This document shows positions 8,547 through 16,630 of a stretch of 64,000 nucleotides of DNA, piece after piece. The stretch spans positions 62,001 to 126,000 of the forward strand of contig NZ_OCNE01000010.1 in assembly GCF_900230195.1 (NCBI RefSeq), given 5' to 3'. Position 1 is the first letter of the stretch. Each line of letters begins with the position of its first letter. The stretch comes from Streptomyces zhaozhouensis. Lineage in GTDB: Bacteria; Actinomycetota; Actinomycetes; Streptomycetales; Streptomycetaceae. The notes beneath the pieces were generated by a model that had not been told where the DNA came from, did not search any database, and was given only the letters and a program-made list of their open reading frames with translations. Position numbers and translations under genes: made by a program.

Positions 8547-9389
8547 TCATGCCGCGCCGGTCGCCGTCGGGGCCTCGGCGACGGTCGGGTTGCGCAGCGT
8601 GCCCAGGCCCTCGACCGTGGTGGTGAGCGTCTGACCCGGCGTCAGATAGCGCGCCGGCTTCCTGGCGTGCCCCACCCCGCCCGGGGTGCCCGTGGCGATC
8701 ACGTCGCCGGGACGCAGGGTCAGCACGGTGGACAGATGAGCGATCAACTCGGCCGGACCGAAGACCAGATCGTCGGTCGCCGCCCGCTGCACCTCCTCGC
8801 CGTCCACCGCCGTCACCAGCTCGGGGCCCGGGGAGAACTCGTCCGGGGTGACCAGCTCGGGCCCGAACGGCGTGCTCGCCTCGAAGGACTTGCCCGGCAG
8901 CCACTGGAGCGTCCGGTACTGCCAGTCCCGCATCGTCACGTCGTTGAGCACCGCGTAGCCGGCGATCGCCGCCTCGGCCGTCGCCGGGTCGGCGCGCCGC
9001 ACCGTGGCGCCCACGATCACGGCCAACTCGCCTTCCCAGTCGACCTGTTGCGATTCCGGCGGCAGCAGGACCGGGTCCTCGGGGCCGACCAGGGCCTCCG
9101 GATACTTGGTGAACACCGTGGGAGCTCCCGGCAGTTCGCGGCCCATCTCCAGAATGTGGGTGCGGTAGTTCAGCCCGACGCACAGGATCTTCCCCGGCCG
9201 GGGCACCACCGGCGCCAACTCCACTTCGGCGCGCGGCCGTTGACGCCCTTCGGCGGTCGCTGCCCGCTCCAGCCCGCCGGCCGCCAGCAGCGCGCCGACG
9301 TCCTCGTACTCCAGCTCGGTGACGGTCTCGCCCGTCACCCGCACGGCCCTGGTGCCGCCCTCGGGCAGTCGAATGGTCGCCAGCCTCAT
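8547..9389 (-). CDS. Fumarylpyruvate hydrolase, FAH family (280 aa)
   Basis: This protein of the fumarylacetoacetate hydrolase fold cleaves fumarylpyruvate to fumarate and pyruvate, the final gentisate-pathway step. After an N-terminal domain of about 70 residues comes CVGLNYRTHILEMG. The metal-binding acids follow in DWEGELAVIVG and NDVTMRDWQ, then the GDVIATGTPGGVGHAR loop. The length fits the family. ATG 9389 overlaps the dioxygenase stop (ATGA), so the two are coupled. Other FAH members act in homoprotocatechuate or homogentisate pathways; the neighbouring genes favour gentisate. Confidence 0.88.
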   Translation of the reverse strand: MRLATIRLPEGGTRAVRVTGETVTELEYEDVGALLAAGGLERAATAEGRQRPRAEVELAPVVPRPGKILCVGLNYRTHILEMGRELPGAPTVFTKYPEALVGPEDPVLLPPESQQVDWEGELAVIVGATVRRADPATAEAAIAGYAVLNDVTMRDWQYRTLQWLPGKSFEASTPFGPELVTPDEFSPGPELVTAVDGEEVQRAATDDLVFGPAELIAHLSTVLTLRPGDVIATGTPGGVGHARKPARYLTPGQTLTTTVEGLGTLRNPTVAEAPTATGAA

Positions 9390-10507
9390 CGGTCTTCTCC
9401 CTCGATATGCGTGCGCGCGAAGCCAAGCCGTTCCATCACCGGCGCGTCGGAGAAACGGAACAGGTCCAGTGGCCGACCGCCCTCGGCCCCGACCCACCAG
9501 GGCACCCAGGAGGGCACCACGAACAGGTCGCCCTTCTCGACGGTGTGCTCGACACCGTCCAGCGCGACGCGCCCCCGTCCCTCGAACACCTGGAAGACGC
9601 TCGCGCCGACCTCCCTGCGGGTGGCCGTCCTGGCGCCGGCGCGCAGCCGGTGGAACTCGGCCCTGATGGTCGGCATCACGTCGCCGCCGGTGGTCGGGTT
9701 GACGTAGCGGACCGCCGCGTGCCCCTGCTCCACGGTGGCCGGCTGGCCCTCCTCCTCCAGCAGCAACTGCTCGGTGAGGGCCCGGTCGGTGTGCTCCCAG
9801 CGGTAGGCGGCGAGGGGGGAGGAGACGGTGTCGGCCAGCCCCGTCAGCGGACGCAGCCCCGGGTGGGACCAGAGGCGTTCGCCGCGCGAGAAGCGGGGGG
9901 TGGAGTAGTCGGTCACCCGGTCCGAGCCGAACTCGAAGAACCCCACGTCGGTCTGGTGCGCGAACGGGATGTCCAGGCCGTCGAGCCAGGCCATCGGCCG
10001 GTCGGTCTCGTTGTGGTGGCCGTGGAAGCGCCAGCCGGGCGTGAGCAGGAAGTCGCCCCGGCTCATCCGCACCGGGTCGCCGTCCACCACCGTCCACACG
10101 CCCTCGCCCTCGACGACGAACCGGAACGCGTTCTGCGCGTGCCGGTGCTCGGGCGCCGTCTCCCTCGGACCCAGGTACTGGATCGCCGCCCACAGCGTCG
10201 GGGCGGCGTAGGCGTGGCCGGCGAGTCCCGGGTTGGCCAGCGCGATGGCCCGCCGCTCCCCGCCCCGGCCCACGGGGACCAGGTCGCCGGCGCGCTCGGC
10301 CAGCGGGTGCAGCCTGGACCACCGCCACACGTGCGGCCTGGCCCGGGGCGCCGGGGTCATCGGCATCAGGTCGCCGAGCTGCGTCCACAGCGGGATCAGG
10401 TGCTCCGACTCGAAGTCGTCGTAGAGCCGCCGCAGTTCGGGCGAGTCCTCGCCGCTCATCGCGTTGTCTACCGACGCGTGGTCGGTGGGCTGTTCCTCCA
10501 CGGTCAT
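9386..10507 (-). CDS. Gentisate 1,2-dioxygenase (373 aa)
   Basis: This bicupin Fe(II) ring-cleavage enzyme opens gentisate to maleylpyruvate. Residues around 135-200 form the first cupin, with the metal motif in PEHRHAQNAFRFVVEGEG and a second His in GWRFHGHHNE. A degenerate second cupin lies near 290-350 (VFQVFEGRGRVALDG). The length matches the family. ATG 10507 has GGAAGGGC just upstream, while longer readings run into the control region. It is the first gene of the leftward operon and diverges from the monooxygenase. Confidence 0.9.
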   Translation of the reverse strand: MTVEEQPTDHASVDNAMSGEDSPELRRLYDDFESEHLIPLWTQLGDLMPMTPAPRARPHVWRWSRLHPLAERAGDLVPVGRGGERRAIALANPGLAGHAYAAPTLWAAIQYLGPRETAPEHRHAQNAFRFVVEGEGVWTVVDGDPVRMSRGDFLLTPGWRFHGHHNETDRPMAWLDGLDIPFAHQTDVGFFEFGSDRVTDYSTPRFSRGERLWSHPGLRPLTGLADTVSSPLAAYRWEHTDRALTEQLLLEEEGQPATVEQGHAAVRYVNPTTGGDVMPTIRAEFHRLRAGARTATRREVGASVFQVFEGRGRVALDGVEHTVEKGDLFVVPSWVPWWVGAEGGRPLDLFRFSDAPVMERLGFARTHIEGEDR

Positions 10508-10821
10508 GTGCCCTTCCCTCTCTCGCGCCGCCGCCACGGCGCTCGGGGCGCCACGGTAGGAGCGCGGCGGAAGACGGGGACGGTCGCCCGTCGACGATTC
10601 TGTCATGGCGAACGCTGCGCCGCGTCGGAGCGCGGCCACCCGACGCGGTCTGCCGATCCCTTGCCGGCCGCTCGTCCCGCATAGCAGAATCGACCGGGTG
10701 GAGGAACCCGGGCCACCCACCGGGGTTCCTAGGGTGCGAGGCCGTGAGCGGGCCCCGCTCATCAGCGTCCGCCGGCCGTCTGGGCCGCCGGGCGGCGGCG
10801 GCCGGAGGAAAGGCACGGCAC
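10508..10821. promoter_or_regulatory. Divergent control region of the gentisate genes
   Basis: This 314-base gene-free region lies between the dioxygenase (leftward) and the hydroxylase (rightward). CGATTCTGTCATG (from 10595) recurs on the other strand as CGATTCTGCTATG (reading down from 10692), so a 13-base element with two mismatches is present once in each orientation. The right copy also provides CAGAAT at 10685-10690, 18 bases after TTGCCG (10661-10666), a plausible promoter for the hydroxylase. These may be operator halves for the IclR regulator or paired -10 regions; the sequence alone cannot decide. Confidence 0.5.
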
Positions 10822-12063
10822 ATGAATGTTCTCGTCGTCGGCGCGGGGATCGGTGGTCTCACCCTCGCCCTGGAGCTGCACCAGGCCGGTGTGCCCTGCC
10901 GGGTGCTGGAGGCCGTGCCCCGGCTCGCGCCGATCGGCGCCGGGGTGAACCTGCTGCCGCACGCCGTCCGGGTCCTGGAGCGGCTCGGGGTCGCCGAGCG
11001 GCTCGCCGCCTTTGGCGTGGAGACGGCGGAGTCCGTCTTCTTCAACCGCTTCGGCCAGCTCTGCTACCGCGAGCCGCTCGGCCGCCGCGCCGGCTACGAC
11101 CACCCGCAGCTCTCGCTGCACCGGGGCGACGCGCAGCTCGGCCTGCTCGCCGCGGTCGAGGAGCGGCTCGGCCCCGACGCGGTCCGACTCGGCCGCCGCG
11201 TCGTCGCGTTCGACGACGACGGCGAGCGGGTCACCGTCACCGTCGAGGACGCCGCCACGGGGCGGCGCACGACCGAGAGCGCGACCGTGGTGATCGCCTG
11301 CGACGGCATCCACTCCGCCGTCCGCGCCCAGCTCTACCCGGAGGAGGGCGAGCCCCGGTACTCGGGCGTCACGATGTGGCGCGGGGTCACCCCGTGGCGG
11401 CCGTTCCTCAGCGGTGCCAGCATGGTCCGCGCCGGCTGGTTGGCCACGGGAAAGATGGTGATCTATCCAGTGCGCGAAGAGATCAACCCGGCGGGTGACC
11501 AACTGGTCAACTGGGTGGCCGAGGTGGAACGTCCCCGCGATGCCACCCGCGACTGGACCCGCGCCGGCCGGCTGGAGGACTTTCTGGACGTCTTCGCCGA
11601 CTGGCACTTCGACTGGTTGGACGTGCCCGCGCTGATCCGGGGGGCGGAGTCCGTGCTGGAGTACCCCATGGTCGACCAGGACCCGCTGCCGCGCTGGACG
11701 TTCGGCGGGGTCACGCTGCTCGGCGACGCCGCCCACCCCATGGTGCCGCGCGGGTCCAACGGCGCGGGGCAGGCGATCCTCGACGCGCACGCGCTGCGGC
11801 TCGCCCTGGCCGGCCACCCGGGCGACCCGCGCCGCGCCCTGGCCGCCTACGAGGAGGAGCGCCGCCCGGCCACCACCCGGGTGGTCATGACCAACCGGGT
11901 CCATCCGCCGGACACCATCCTCAAGGAGGTCCACGACCGCACGGGGGACCGCCCGTTCGAACGGATCGAGGACGTCATCAGCCACGAGGAGATGGCCGCG
12001 ATCTCCGACCACTACAAGAGAGTCGCCGCTTATGACAAGGATCTCGTCAACCGTGGGGGATGA
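10822..12063 (+). CDS. FAD-dependent aromatic hydroxylase, probable 3-hydroxybenzoate 6-hydroxylase (413 aa)
   Basis: This class A flavoprotein monooxygenase has all three fingerprints: GAGIGG at residues 8-13, the ACDGIHSAVR segment near 160, and LLGDAAHPMVPRGSNGAGQAI near 300. ATG 10822 follows GGAGGAAAGG (10804-10813). NAD(P)H- and O2-dependent para-hydroxylation of 3-hydroxybenzoate would give gentisate, the substrate of the divergent operon. Salicylate-type hydroxylation is an alternative. The 3' end overlaps the IclR gene by 32 bases, so the two are probably co-transcribed. Confidence 0.82.
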   Translation: MNVLVVGAGIGGLTLALELHQAGVPCRVLEAVPRLAPIGAGVNLLPHAVRVLERLGVAERLAAFGVETAESVFFNRFGQLCYREPLGRRAGYDHPQLSLHRGDAQLGLLAAVEERLGPDAVRLGRRVVAFDDDGERVTVTVEDAATGRRTTESATVVIACDGIHSAVRAQLYPEEGEPRYSGVTMWRGVTPWRPFLSGASMVRAGWLATGKMVIYPVREEINPAGDQLVNWVAEVERPRDATRDWTRAGRLEDFLDVFADWHFDWLDVPALIRGAESVLEYPMVDQDPLPRWTFGGVTLLGDAAHPMVPRGSNGAGQAILDAHALRLALAGHPGDPRRALAAYEEERRPATTRVVMTNRVHPPDTILKEVHDRTGDRPFERIEDVISHEEMAAISDHYKRVAAYDKDLVNRGG

Positions 12064-12910
12064 CCCCTCGGGGGCGCCCGCACGCCGGACCGCGGGCCGG
12101 GCCCCGGCCGGCCGGAGCGCGGGCGCCAACTGGTCCACCACGCCCCCGCCCTACAGCCTGGGCTCGGTGGACAACGCGCTGCGCCTGATCCACGCGCTGG
12201 ACGAACGAGGCGAGCTGCGCGTCTACGAGGCGGCCGAGCTCCTGGGCGTCGCCCGCTCCACCGCGCACCGGCTGCTGTCCACGCTCTGCTTCCGCGGCTT
12301 CGCCACCCAGCGCGGCGACAGCCACGTCTACCTGCCGGGCCCCGCGCTCGCCGACGCGGGGCTGCGGGCGCTCTCCCGCCTCGACCTGCGCCAGGTCGCG
12401 GGGCCGCCGCTGCGGGCGCTGGCCGACGAGACGGGCGAAACCGTGCACCTGGTGGTGCTGGAGGGCAACGGCGCGCGTTTCGTGGACGGCGTCGAGTCCA
12501 CCCAGCCGCTGCGGGTCGGGCTGCGCGTCGGCATGGTGCTGCCGGCGCACGCGACCGCCGCCGGCAAGTCGATCCTGGCCGCGCTGCCCCCGGAGCGGGT
12601 CACCGACCTCTACCCGCGCGGCGTGCAGACCCTCACCGACCGCACGCTGGCCAGCCTGGAGGAGATCCAGCGCCACCTGACCACGGTCGCCCAGGCCGGC
12701 CACGCCACCAACCACGGGGAGAGCGCCGACGACGTGGCCGCGGTCGGCGTGGTCATCCGCGACCAGGCCCGCCACCCCGTGGGCGCCCTCGCGCTCGCCG
12801 CCCCGGCCGAGCGGCTGCTCCCGGCCCGCATCCCGCTCGTCGCCCAACGGATGCACCGCGCCGCCGCCACCATCGGCGGGCATCTGCTGCCGGGAGCCAC
12901 CACGGGGTGA
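12032..12910 (+). CDS. IclR family regulator of the gentisate genes (292 aa)
   Basis: After a Pro/Ala-rich leader of about 45 residues, YSLGSVDNALRLIHAL opens the IclR winged helix, with ELLGVARSTAHRLLSTL as the recognition part. The remainder is the ligand-binding domain, with the typical ATAAGKSILAALP loop. ATG 12032 overlaps the hydroxylase gene by 32 bases; a GTG at 12053 inside the overlap is an alternative start. IclR proteins commonly control aromatic catabolism as ligand-responsive activators or repressors. Control of both divergent operons here is inferred from position. Confidence 0.85.
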   Translation: MTRISSTVGDDPSGAPARRTAGRAPAGRSAGANWSTTPPPYSLGSVDNALRLIHALDERGELRVYEAAELLGVARSTAHRLLSTLCFRGFATQRGDSHVYLPGPALADAGLRALSRLDLRQVAGPPLRALADETGETVHLVVLEGNGARFVDGVESTQPLRVGLRVGMVLPAHATAAGKSILAALPPERVTDLYPRGVQTLTDRTLASLEEIQRHLTTVAQAGHATNHGESADDVAAVGVVIRDQARHPVGALALAAPAERLLPARIPLVAQRMHRAAATIGGHLLPGATTG

Positions 12911-12965
12911 ACGGGCGCCCGGCGCGGCGGAGTCCGGCTGGTCGGGTTCTCGTGGTCAGGTCGCG

Positions 12966-13108
12966 CTGGTTGCTGTCCCTGGTCAGGTTCCACTGGTCGG
13001 TGCCACTGGTTACTACCGCTGGTCACTGCCCGTCAGGTTCCACTGGTCGGGACGCGCTGGTCGGTGCCACTGGTCACTGCCACTGGTCGGCACGCCTGGT
13101 CAGCCGGT
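12966..13108. repeat. 13-base minisatellite, about ten degenerate units
   Basis: Units of the form CTGGTCGGTGCCA / CTGGTCACTGCCA recur at about 13-base steps (for example 13057, 13070, 13083, 13096), with a few 14-base steps. From 12938 to 13101 CTGGTC occurs nine times. Two longer exact copies, GTCAGGTTCCACTGGTCGG (12982 and 13032) and CTGGTCGGTGCCACTGGT (12993 and 13057), show recent block duplication. It fills the gap between the convergent iclR-like and merR-like genes and overlaps the latter's stop codon. No protein reading is supported. Confidence 0.85.
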
Positions 13109-13471
13109 CTCGGGGCCGTGCCCGTCGGTGGTCGCGCGGAGCGCCGCCGCCAGCCGGTCGCGCACCTCGGTCTGGGCGGCGATCCGGGCGTCGAGCACGG
13201 CCAGTCGTTCCCGGGCGACGCGCAGCCCCGCCTCCGAGGGCGGCGCGGTGGCCATGTCGCCGTCCAGGCACGGGAGGAACGTCCGCACGTCCTCCAGCGT
13301 GAGGCCGGCGTCCAGCAGCAGACGGATGTTGCGCACCCGGAGCACGGCACCCGCCGCGTAGACGCGGTAGCCGTTGGGAGCCCGCTCGGACGAGAGGAGC
13401 CCGGCCCGCTCGTAGTGGCGCAGCGCCCGCGCGCTCGTGCCCGTCGCCCCGGCCAGCTCACCGATCCGCAC
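13100..13471 (-). CDS. MerR family transcriptional regulator (123 aa)
   Basis: VRIGELAGATGTSARALRHYERAGLL is the MerR winged helix, followed by NGYR and a coiled-coil dimerisation helix to about residue 110. The protein ends without an obvious ligand domain, and no Cys cluster for metal binding is visible. Start choice: GTG 13471 is preceded by GGAGG (13480-13484, spacing 8) and puts the HTH at the N-terminus as in the family. A GTG at 13501 overlapping the SDR stop (GTGA) is possible and would add 10 residues. It lies just after the SDR gene, so the two are probably one transcript. Confidence 0.85.
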   Translation of the reverse strand: MRIGELAGATGTSARALRHYERAGLLSSERAPNGYRVYAAGAVLRVRNIRLLLDAGLTLEDVRTFLPCLDGDMATAPPSEAGLRVARERLAVLDARIAAQTEVRDRLAAALRATTDGHGPETG

Positions 13472-13497
13472 CCCGACCACCTCCGGGGCTACTCGTA

Positions 13498-14268
13498 TCA
13501 CGCCACGACCGCCCCTCCGTCGACGGGGAAGACCACTCCGGTGACGAACGAGGCGCCGGGCGCGGCGAGCCGGGTGACCGCCCAGGCCACCTCCTCCGGG
13601 CGGCCGATCCGGCCCAGCGGGGTGGCCGCCAGTTGCCACTCGCGCACGGCGGCCCGCCGCTCGGGCGTCAGACCCTGGTGCTCGCCGATCGGGGTGTCGA
13701 CCGCGCCGGGGGCGACCGCCACCACCCGCACTCCCCGGGGCGCCAGCTCGACGGCCCAGCTCCGGGTCAGGACCTCCAGGGCGGCCTTGGTGGCCGCGTA
13801 GATCCCGTTGCCCGGCCAGGCCCGCTGTCCCACGGACGTGCTGACGTTGACGACCACCCCGCCTGGCCCGCCCTGCGCCGCGCACAGCAGCGGCAGCGCC
13901 GCCTGGGTCAGCAGGGCGGGGGCGATCAGGTTGGTGGCGAGCTGGTCGGTGACCGCCTCTGTCGTCAACGCGCCGAGGGCGCCGCCGCGCACGACGGCGG
14001 CGTTGTTGACCAGTACGTCGCAGCGTCCGTGCCGCTCGGAGACGGCGCGGACGATCCGCTCGGGGGCGCCCTCGGCGCTGAGGTCGGCGGGCAGCGGCGT
14101 GATCCGGTCGTGCCCGGCGGCGGTCTCCTCAAGGGGCCCGGGACGCCGGCCGACCGCGACCACCCGGGCTCCCTCGGCGGCGAACGCGCGGGCGGTGGCC
14201 CGTCCGATGCCGGTGCCGGCGCCGGTGACGAGGACGGTCCTGACGCGGGACGGTGTGTCGTTGTTCAT
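13498..14268 (-). CDS. SDR family NAD(P)-dependent oxidoreductase (256 aa)
   Basis: This is a classical short-chain dehydrogenase/reductase. The cofactor motif TGAGTGIG is near residues 15-22, then NNAA near 88. The catalytic Ser lies in VVNVSTSVG and the Tyr/Lys pair in YAATKAALE, and the protein ends with VFPVDGGAVVA as is typical. ATG 14268 is the first good start; no strong ribosome site is visible. It is coupled to the MerR gene downstream, which may sense its substrate. The substrate is unknown. Confidence 0.9.
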   Translation of the reverse strand: MNNDTPSRVRTVLVTGAGTGIGRATARAFAAEGARVVAVGRRPGPLEETAAGHDRITPLPADLSAEGAPERIVRAVSERHGRCDVLVNNAAVVRGGALGALTTEAVTDQLATNLIAPALLTQAALPLLCAAQGGPGGVVVNVSTSVGQRAWPGNGIYAATKAALEVLTRSWAVELAPRGVRVVAVAPGAVDTPIGEHQGLTPERRAAVREWQLAATPLGRIGRPEEVAWAVTRLAAPGASFVTGVVFPVDGGAVVA

Positions 14269-14433
14269 GCGGCGATCGTCCAACCCTGCCGCCAGCGTCA
14301 AGGTCAAGCGCCGGCCGGCCGGCAGGCAGGCAGGTCCGGGGCGGGGCGGCGGAGTTGACCTCAACAGCACATGAGGTTGTTCGCTGGTGGGCGGTGGGAG
14401 CACCCGCCGCGGGATCTTCGGAGGAGCACCGTC

Positions 14434-14883
14434 ATGAGCACCGAGTACACCGACGTCCCCACGCCCGAGGACGAGGCCGCCATCCGGCGGCTGGTCGCGG
14501 ACGCCTCCGCGTACCAGAGCGACGTCGCACGTCTCCCGCCGCTGCACACGGCCGACGCCACCGTGGTCAACTTCGGCGGCCGACGGGTCGTCGGCCGGGA
14601 GGCCCTGGAGGCGGCGATGCGCCAGGCACTGGCCTCGTCGCTGGCCGAGGTGACCACCACCGTCGAGGTCGAGTCGATCCGGCTGATCCGCCCCGACGTG
14701 GCGGTCGTCGCCTCGGTCAAGCACGTCCACGACGGCCGTTCCGCCGAGGGCGACGGCGAGGGGGCGACCCCCCTGCCGGCGAGCTCGGGCCGGCTGACCT
14801 ATGTGCTCGTCCGGCAGGAGGGGGCGGGTACGGCCGGGGACTGGCTGATCAGCGCGGCGCAGACCACGCCGATCCTCGGCTGA
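14434..14883 (+). CDS. SnoaL-like / NTF2-fold small protein (149 aa)
   Basis: The sequence has the pattern of SgcJ/EcaC-like NTF2 proteins. A first helix (EDEAAIRRLVADAS) leads into a turn with HTADATVVNFGGRRVVGREALEAAM, then the long beta strands VEVESIRLIRPDVAVVAS and RLTYVLVRQ...GDWLISAAQTTPI. Such proteins are often small enzymes or binding proteins. Catalytic residues cannot be assigned. ATG 14434 has GGAGGAG at 14420-14426. It stands alone, diverging from the SDR/MerR pair. Confidence 0.85.
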   Translation: MSTEYTDVPTPEDEAAIRRLVADASAYQSDVARLPPLHTADATVVNFGGRRVVGREALEAAMRQALASSLAEVTTTVEVESIRLIRPDVAVVASVKHVHDGRSAEGDGEGATPLPASSGRLTYVLVRQEGAGTAGDWLISAAQTTPILG

Positions 14884-14954
14884 GGGCGTCCGGGCCCGCG
14901 AGCAGCCGGCGGCCGTCCGGCCCGGAGTCGGCGGCCGCCGCGCCCGCGTCCCAC

Positions 14955-14986
14955 GGCGGGGCCCGGCCGACCGGCCGGGCCCCGCC
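14955..14986 (+). terminator. Strong hairpin after the SnoaL-like gene
   Basis: GGCGGGGCCCGGCC pairs perfectly with GGCCGGGCCCCGCC across a four-base loop (14-bp stem), 72 bases after the stop codon. It is followed by short direct repeats CCGCCGCGAGGTCGCC (14985-15000 and 15002-15017). Confidence 0.7.
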
Positions 14987-15035
14987 GCCGCGAGGTCGCC
15001 CCCGCCGCGAGGTCGCCCCCGCCGCGGGGGTGCGG

Positions 15036-15066
15036 GCGGGGCGCCGTGGGGTTCACGGCGCCCCGC
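15036..15066. terminator. Bidirectional hairpin between convergent genes
   Basis: A 12-bp perfect stem, GCGGGGCGCCGT with ACGGCGCCCCGC, closes a seven-base loop just 3 bases beyond the stop of the leftward peptidase gene. It can also act on rightward transcription from the SnoaL-like gene. Confidence 0.7.
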
Positions 15067-15069
15067 GCC

Positions 15070-16476
15070 TCACGGGCGCGGCAGCTCGTGCGGCTCCGGG
15101 TGGTCCAGGGCCGGGTCGTAGGCGCCGACGCCCGCCGCCAGGGAACGTGCCTCCGCCGGGAGGCCGGCCCAGGCGCGCACCGACTCGACCGCGAGGGCGC
15201 GGTCCTCGTCGGAGAGCAGGCTGATGTTCGCGCCGTGGTTGGCCCCGGGGGCCACCAGGCTGTGCGCCTGCCGCTCCGCGGAGTCCGCGCGGAACGGCTT
15301 GGCGGCCCACGGGTCGGCCTCGCCGTTGACGAAGAGCAGCTCGGTGCCCGAGTGCGTCACCCAGCCGTCGACCCAGGTCATCGCCCGGTCGTCGAACGCG
15401 GGCAGCTCGACCTCCGGCGGCACGAAGGCCGCGGAGTACTTCAGCTCCGGATACTCCAGCAGGTCGTCGAGGTGCTCGGTGGAGTACAGCGGGTTCCCCA
15501 GCTGGGTGGCGGCCTGGTAGTAGTACGGCACCATGGCGGCCAACTCGTGGTCGGCGCCCCAGCCCACCATCCCGTCGATGTAGTCGTACAGCTCCTGGGT
15601 GGACGCGGTCGGCTCCGGCACGGCGGCGCAGTCCGCCTCCGAGCCGTAGTACTGCCAGAACGTCCACCGCAGGTTCAACGGCCCGACCTCGAAGGACTGC
15701 TCCACGCCGCCGACGTTGGTGAAGGTGGCCCCCACCTCCTCGGCCCACTCCTCGTGCAGCGGCACCATCTCCTCGCGCCGCAGCAGGACCTCGCGCTCCA
15801 CGGCCTCCAGGGCGGAGCGGCACTCGGCGGTGCCGACGGTGGCCAGCGCCTCGTCGTAGGGCCCGGTGTCCTCGCGGTCGGTGTTGCTGGCCGCGACATA
15901 GGCGACCGTTCCGTCCATGTCGTCCGGGTAGTGGTAACGGTAGTACGCGGCCGTCATCCCGCCCTTGCTGCGGCCGTGGGAGATCCAGTTCCGGTCGTAG
16001 ATCTCCGACAGCGCCTCGTGGACGCGGTGCTGGTCGCTGGCGGCCTGGTAGATGTCCAGCGCGTCCCAGGCGTCACCCTCGGGGACCGACTCGCCGAAGA
16101 AGCGGTGTTCGAGGCCGACCTCGTTGGCGTCGAGCAGTTGCGTCGGCTCGCTGTAGGCCGGGTCGGGGTTGAGCCAGTAGCCGTTGGTGTGGAACACCGT
16201 GGGCCGGTCCTCGCCCGTGTGCAGCACGGATATTCGCTGTTCGAAACTGCCAAGGCCGGGCCTGCGGTGGTCCACCGGCTGTTCGAAGCTCAGCAGCAGA
16301 AACCTGTCGCCGTTCTCCGCGGGCTTCTCCTCGATCAGGGTCATCCCGGGAATCGCGGCGATGCGCTCCGCGATGTCCTGCTCCTGGGCCTGAGCGACGC
16401 CCGTCGCCGCTCCCCCCACAGTGGCTGTCCCGGCCAGCACGGCCACCGAGGCCAGCCACCCCGTGGTCTTTCTCAT
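15070..16476 (-). CDS. Secreted S37-type serine peptidase, prolyl tri/tetrapeptidyl aminopeptidase-like (468 aa)
   Basis: An N-terminal signal peptide (basic MRKTTGW, hydrophobic core, Ala-rich end with AQA near residue 30) marks export. The alpha/beta-hydrolase nucleophile is Ser170 in SHGRSKGGMTA. NGEADPWAAKPF (Asp near 387) and PGANHGANIS (His near 415) complete the triad. This pattern matches the Streptomyces peptidase family S37, which removes tri/tetrapeptides ending in Pro from protein N-termini. The length fits. GAGGAG lies 7 bases before ATG 16476. It is probably an extracellular scavenging or differentiation protease. Exact specificity is not readable. Confidence 0.85.
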   Translation of the reverse strand: MRKTTGWLASVAVLAGTATVGGAATGVAQAQEQDIAERIAAIPGMTLIEEKPAENGDRFLLLSFEQPVDHRRPGLGSFEQRISVLHTGEDRPTVFHTNGYWLNPDPAYSEPTQLLDANEVGLEHRFFGESVPEGDAWDALDIYQAASDQHRVHEALSEIYDRNWISHGRSKGGMTAAYYRYHYPDDMDGTVAYVAASNTDREDTGPYDEALATVGTAECRSALEAVEREVLLRREEMVPLHEEWAEEVGATFTNVGGVEQSFEVGPLNLRWTFWQYYGSEADCAAVPEPTASTQELYDYIDGMVGWGADHELAAMVPYYYQAATQLGNPLYSTEHLDDLLEYPELKYSAAFVPPEVELPAFDDRAMTWVDGWVTHSGTELLFVNGEADPWAAKPFRADSAERQAHSLVAPGANHGANISLLSDEDRALAVESVRAWAGLPAEARSLAAGVGAYDPALDHPEPHELPRP

Positions 16477-16514
16477 GCATCATCTCCTCGTCGCCCCAAG
16501 GGCTTTCTGTGCCC

Positions 16515-16550
16515 TCATCAAATCATAGCTATAGCAAATTAATTGAGGGT
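16515..16550 (-). promoter_or_regulatory. AT-rich promoter island of the S37 peptidase gene
   Basis: An unusually AT-rich 30-base island in very GC-rich DNA. On the minus strand it reads TATGAT at 16527-16522, close to the -10 consensus, and would give a leader of about 40 bases to ATG 16476. It contains the palindrome ATAGCTAT within TCATAGCTAT; the same decamer recurs near 43638 upstream of the ArsR-like gene. No good -35 is visible. Confidence 0.5.
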
Positions 16551-16616
16551 GGACGCGAAGTGTGCGGGACGGGGGAGGACCGGGCGGCGGTCGCTCACGG
16601 CGCCCCCGGGGGCGGC

Positions 16617-16630
16617 TACGCTCGGGAGGT
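16617..16630 (+). promoter_or_regulatory. Leaderless-type -10 element before the GNAT gene
   Basis: TACGCT (16617-16622) ends 8 bases before the GTG at 16631. The -35 region near 16594-16599 (CTCACG) is weak. This arrangement recurs at 46867, 48783, 61088 and 26095. Confidence 0.5.

Noticed and set aside
12938..13108. The CTGGTC repeat as a CRISPR array
   Set aside because: Units are contiguous, 13 bases long and degenerate, with no unique spacers and no cas genes; it is a minisatellite.
14985..15026. Short direct repeats CCGCCGCGAGGTCGCC as a possible CRISPR or array
   Set aside because: Only two full units and no spacers; they lie between two terminator hairpins and are simple low-complexity GC repeats.
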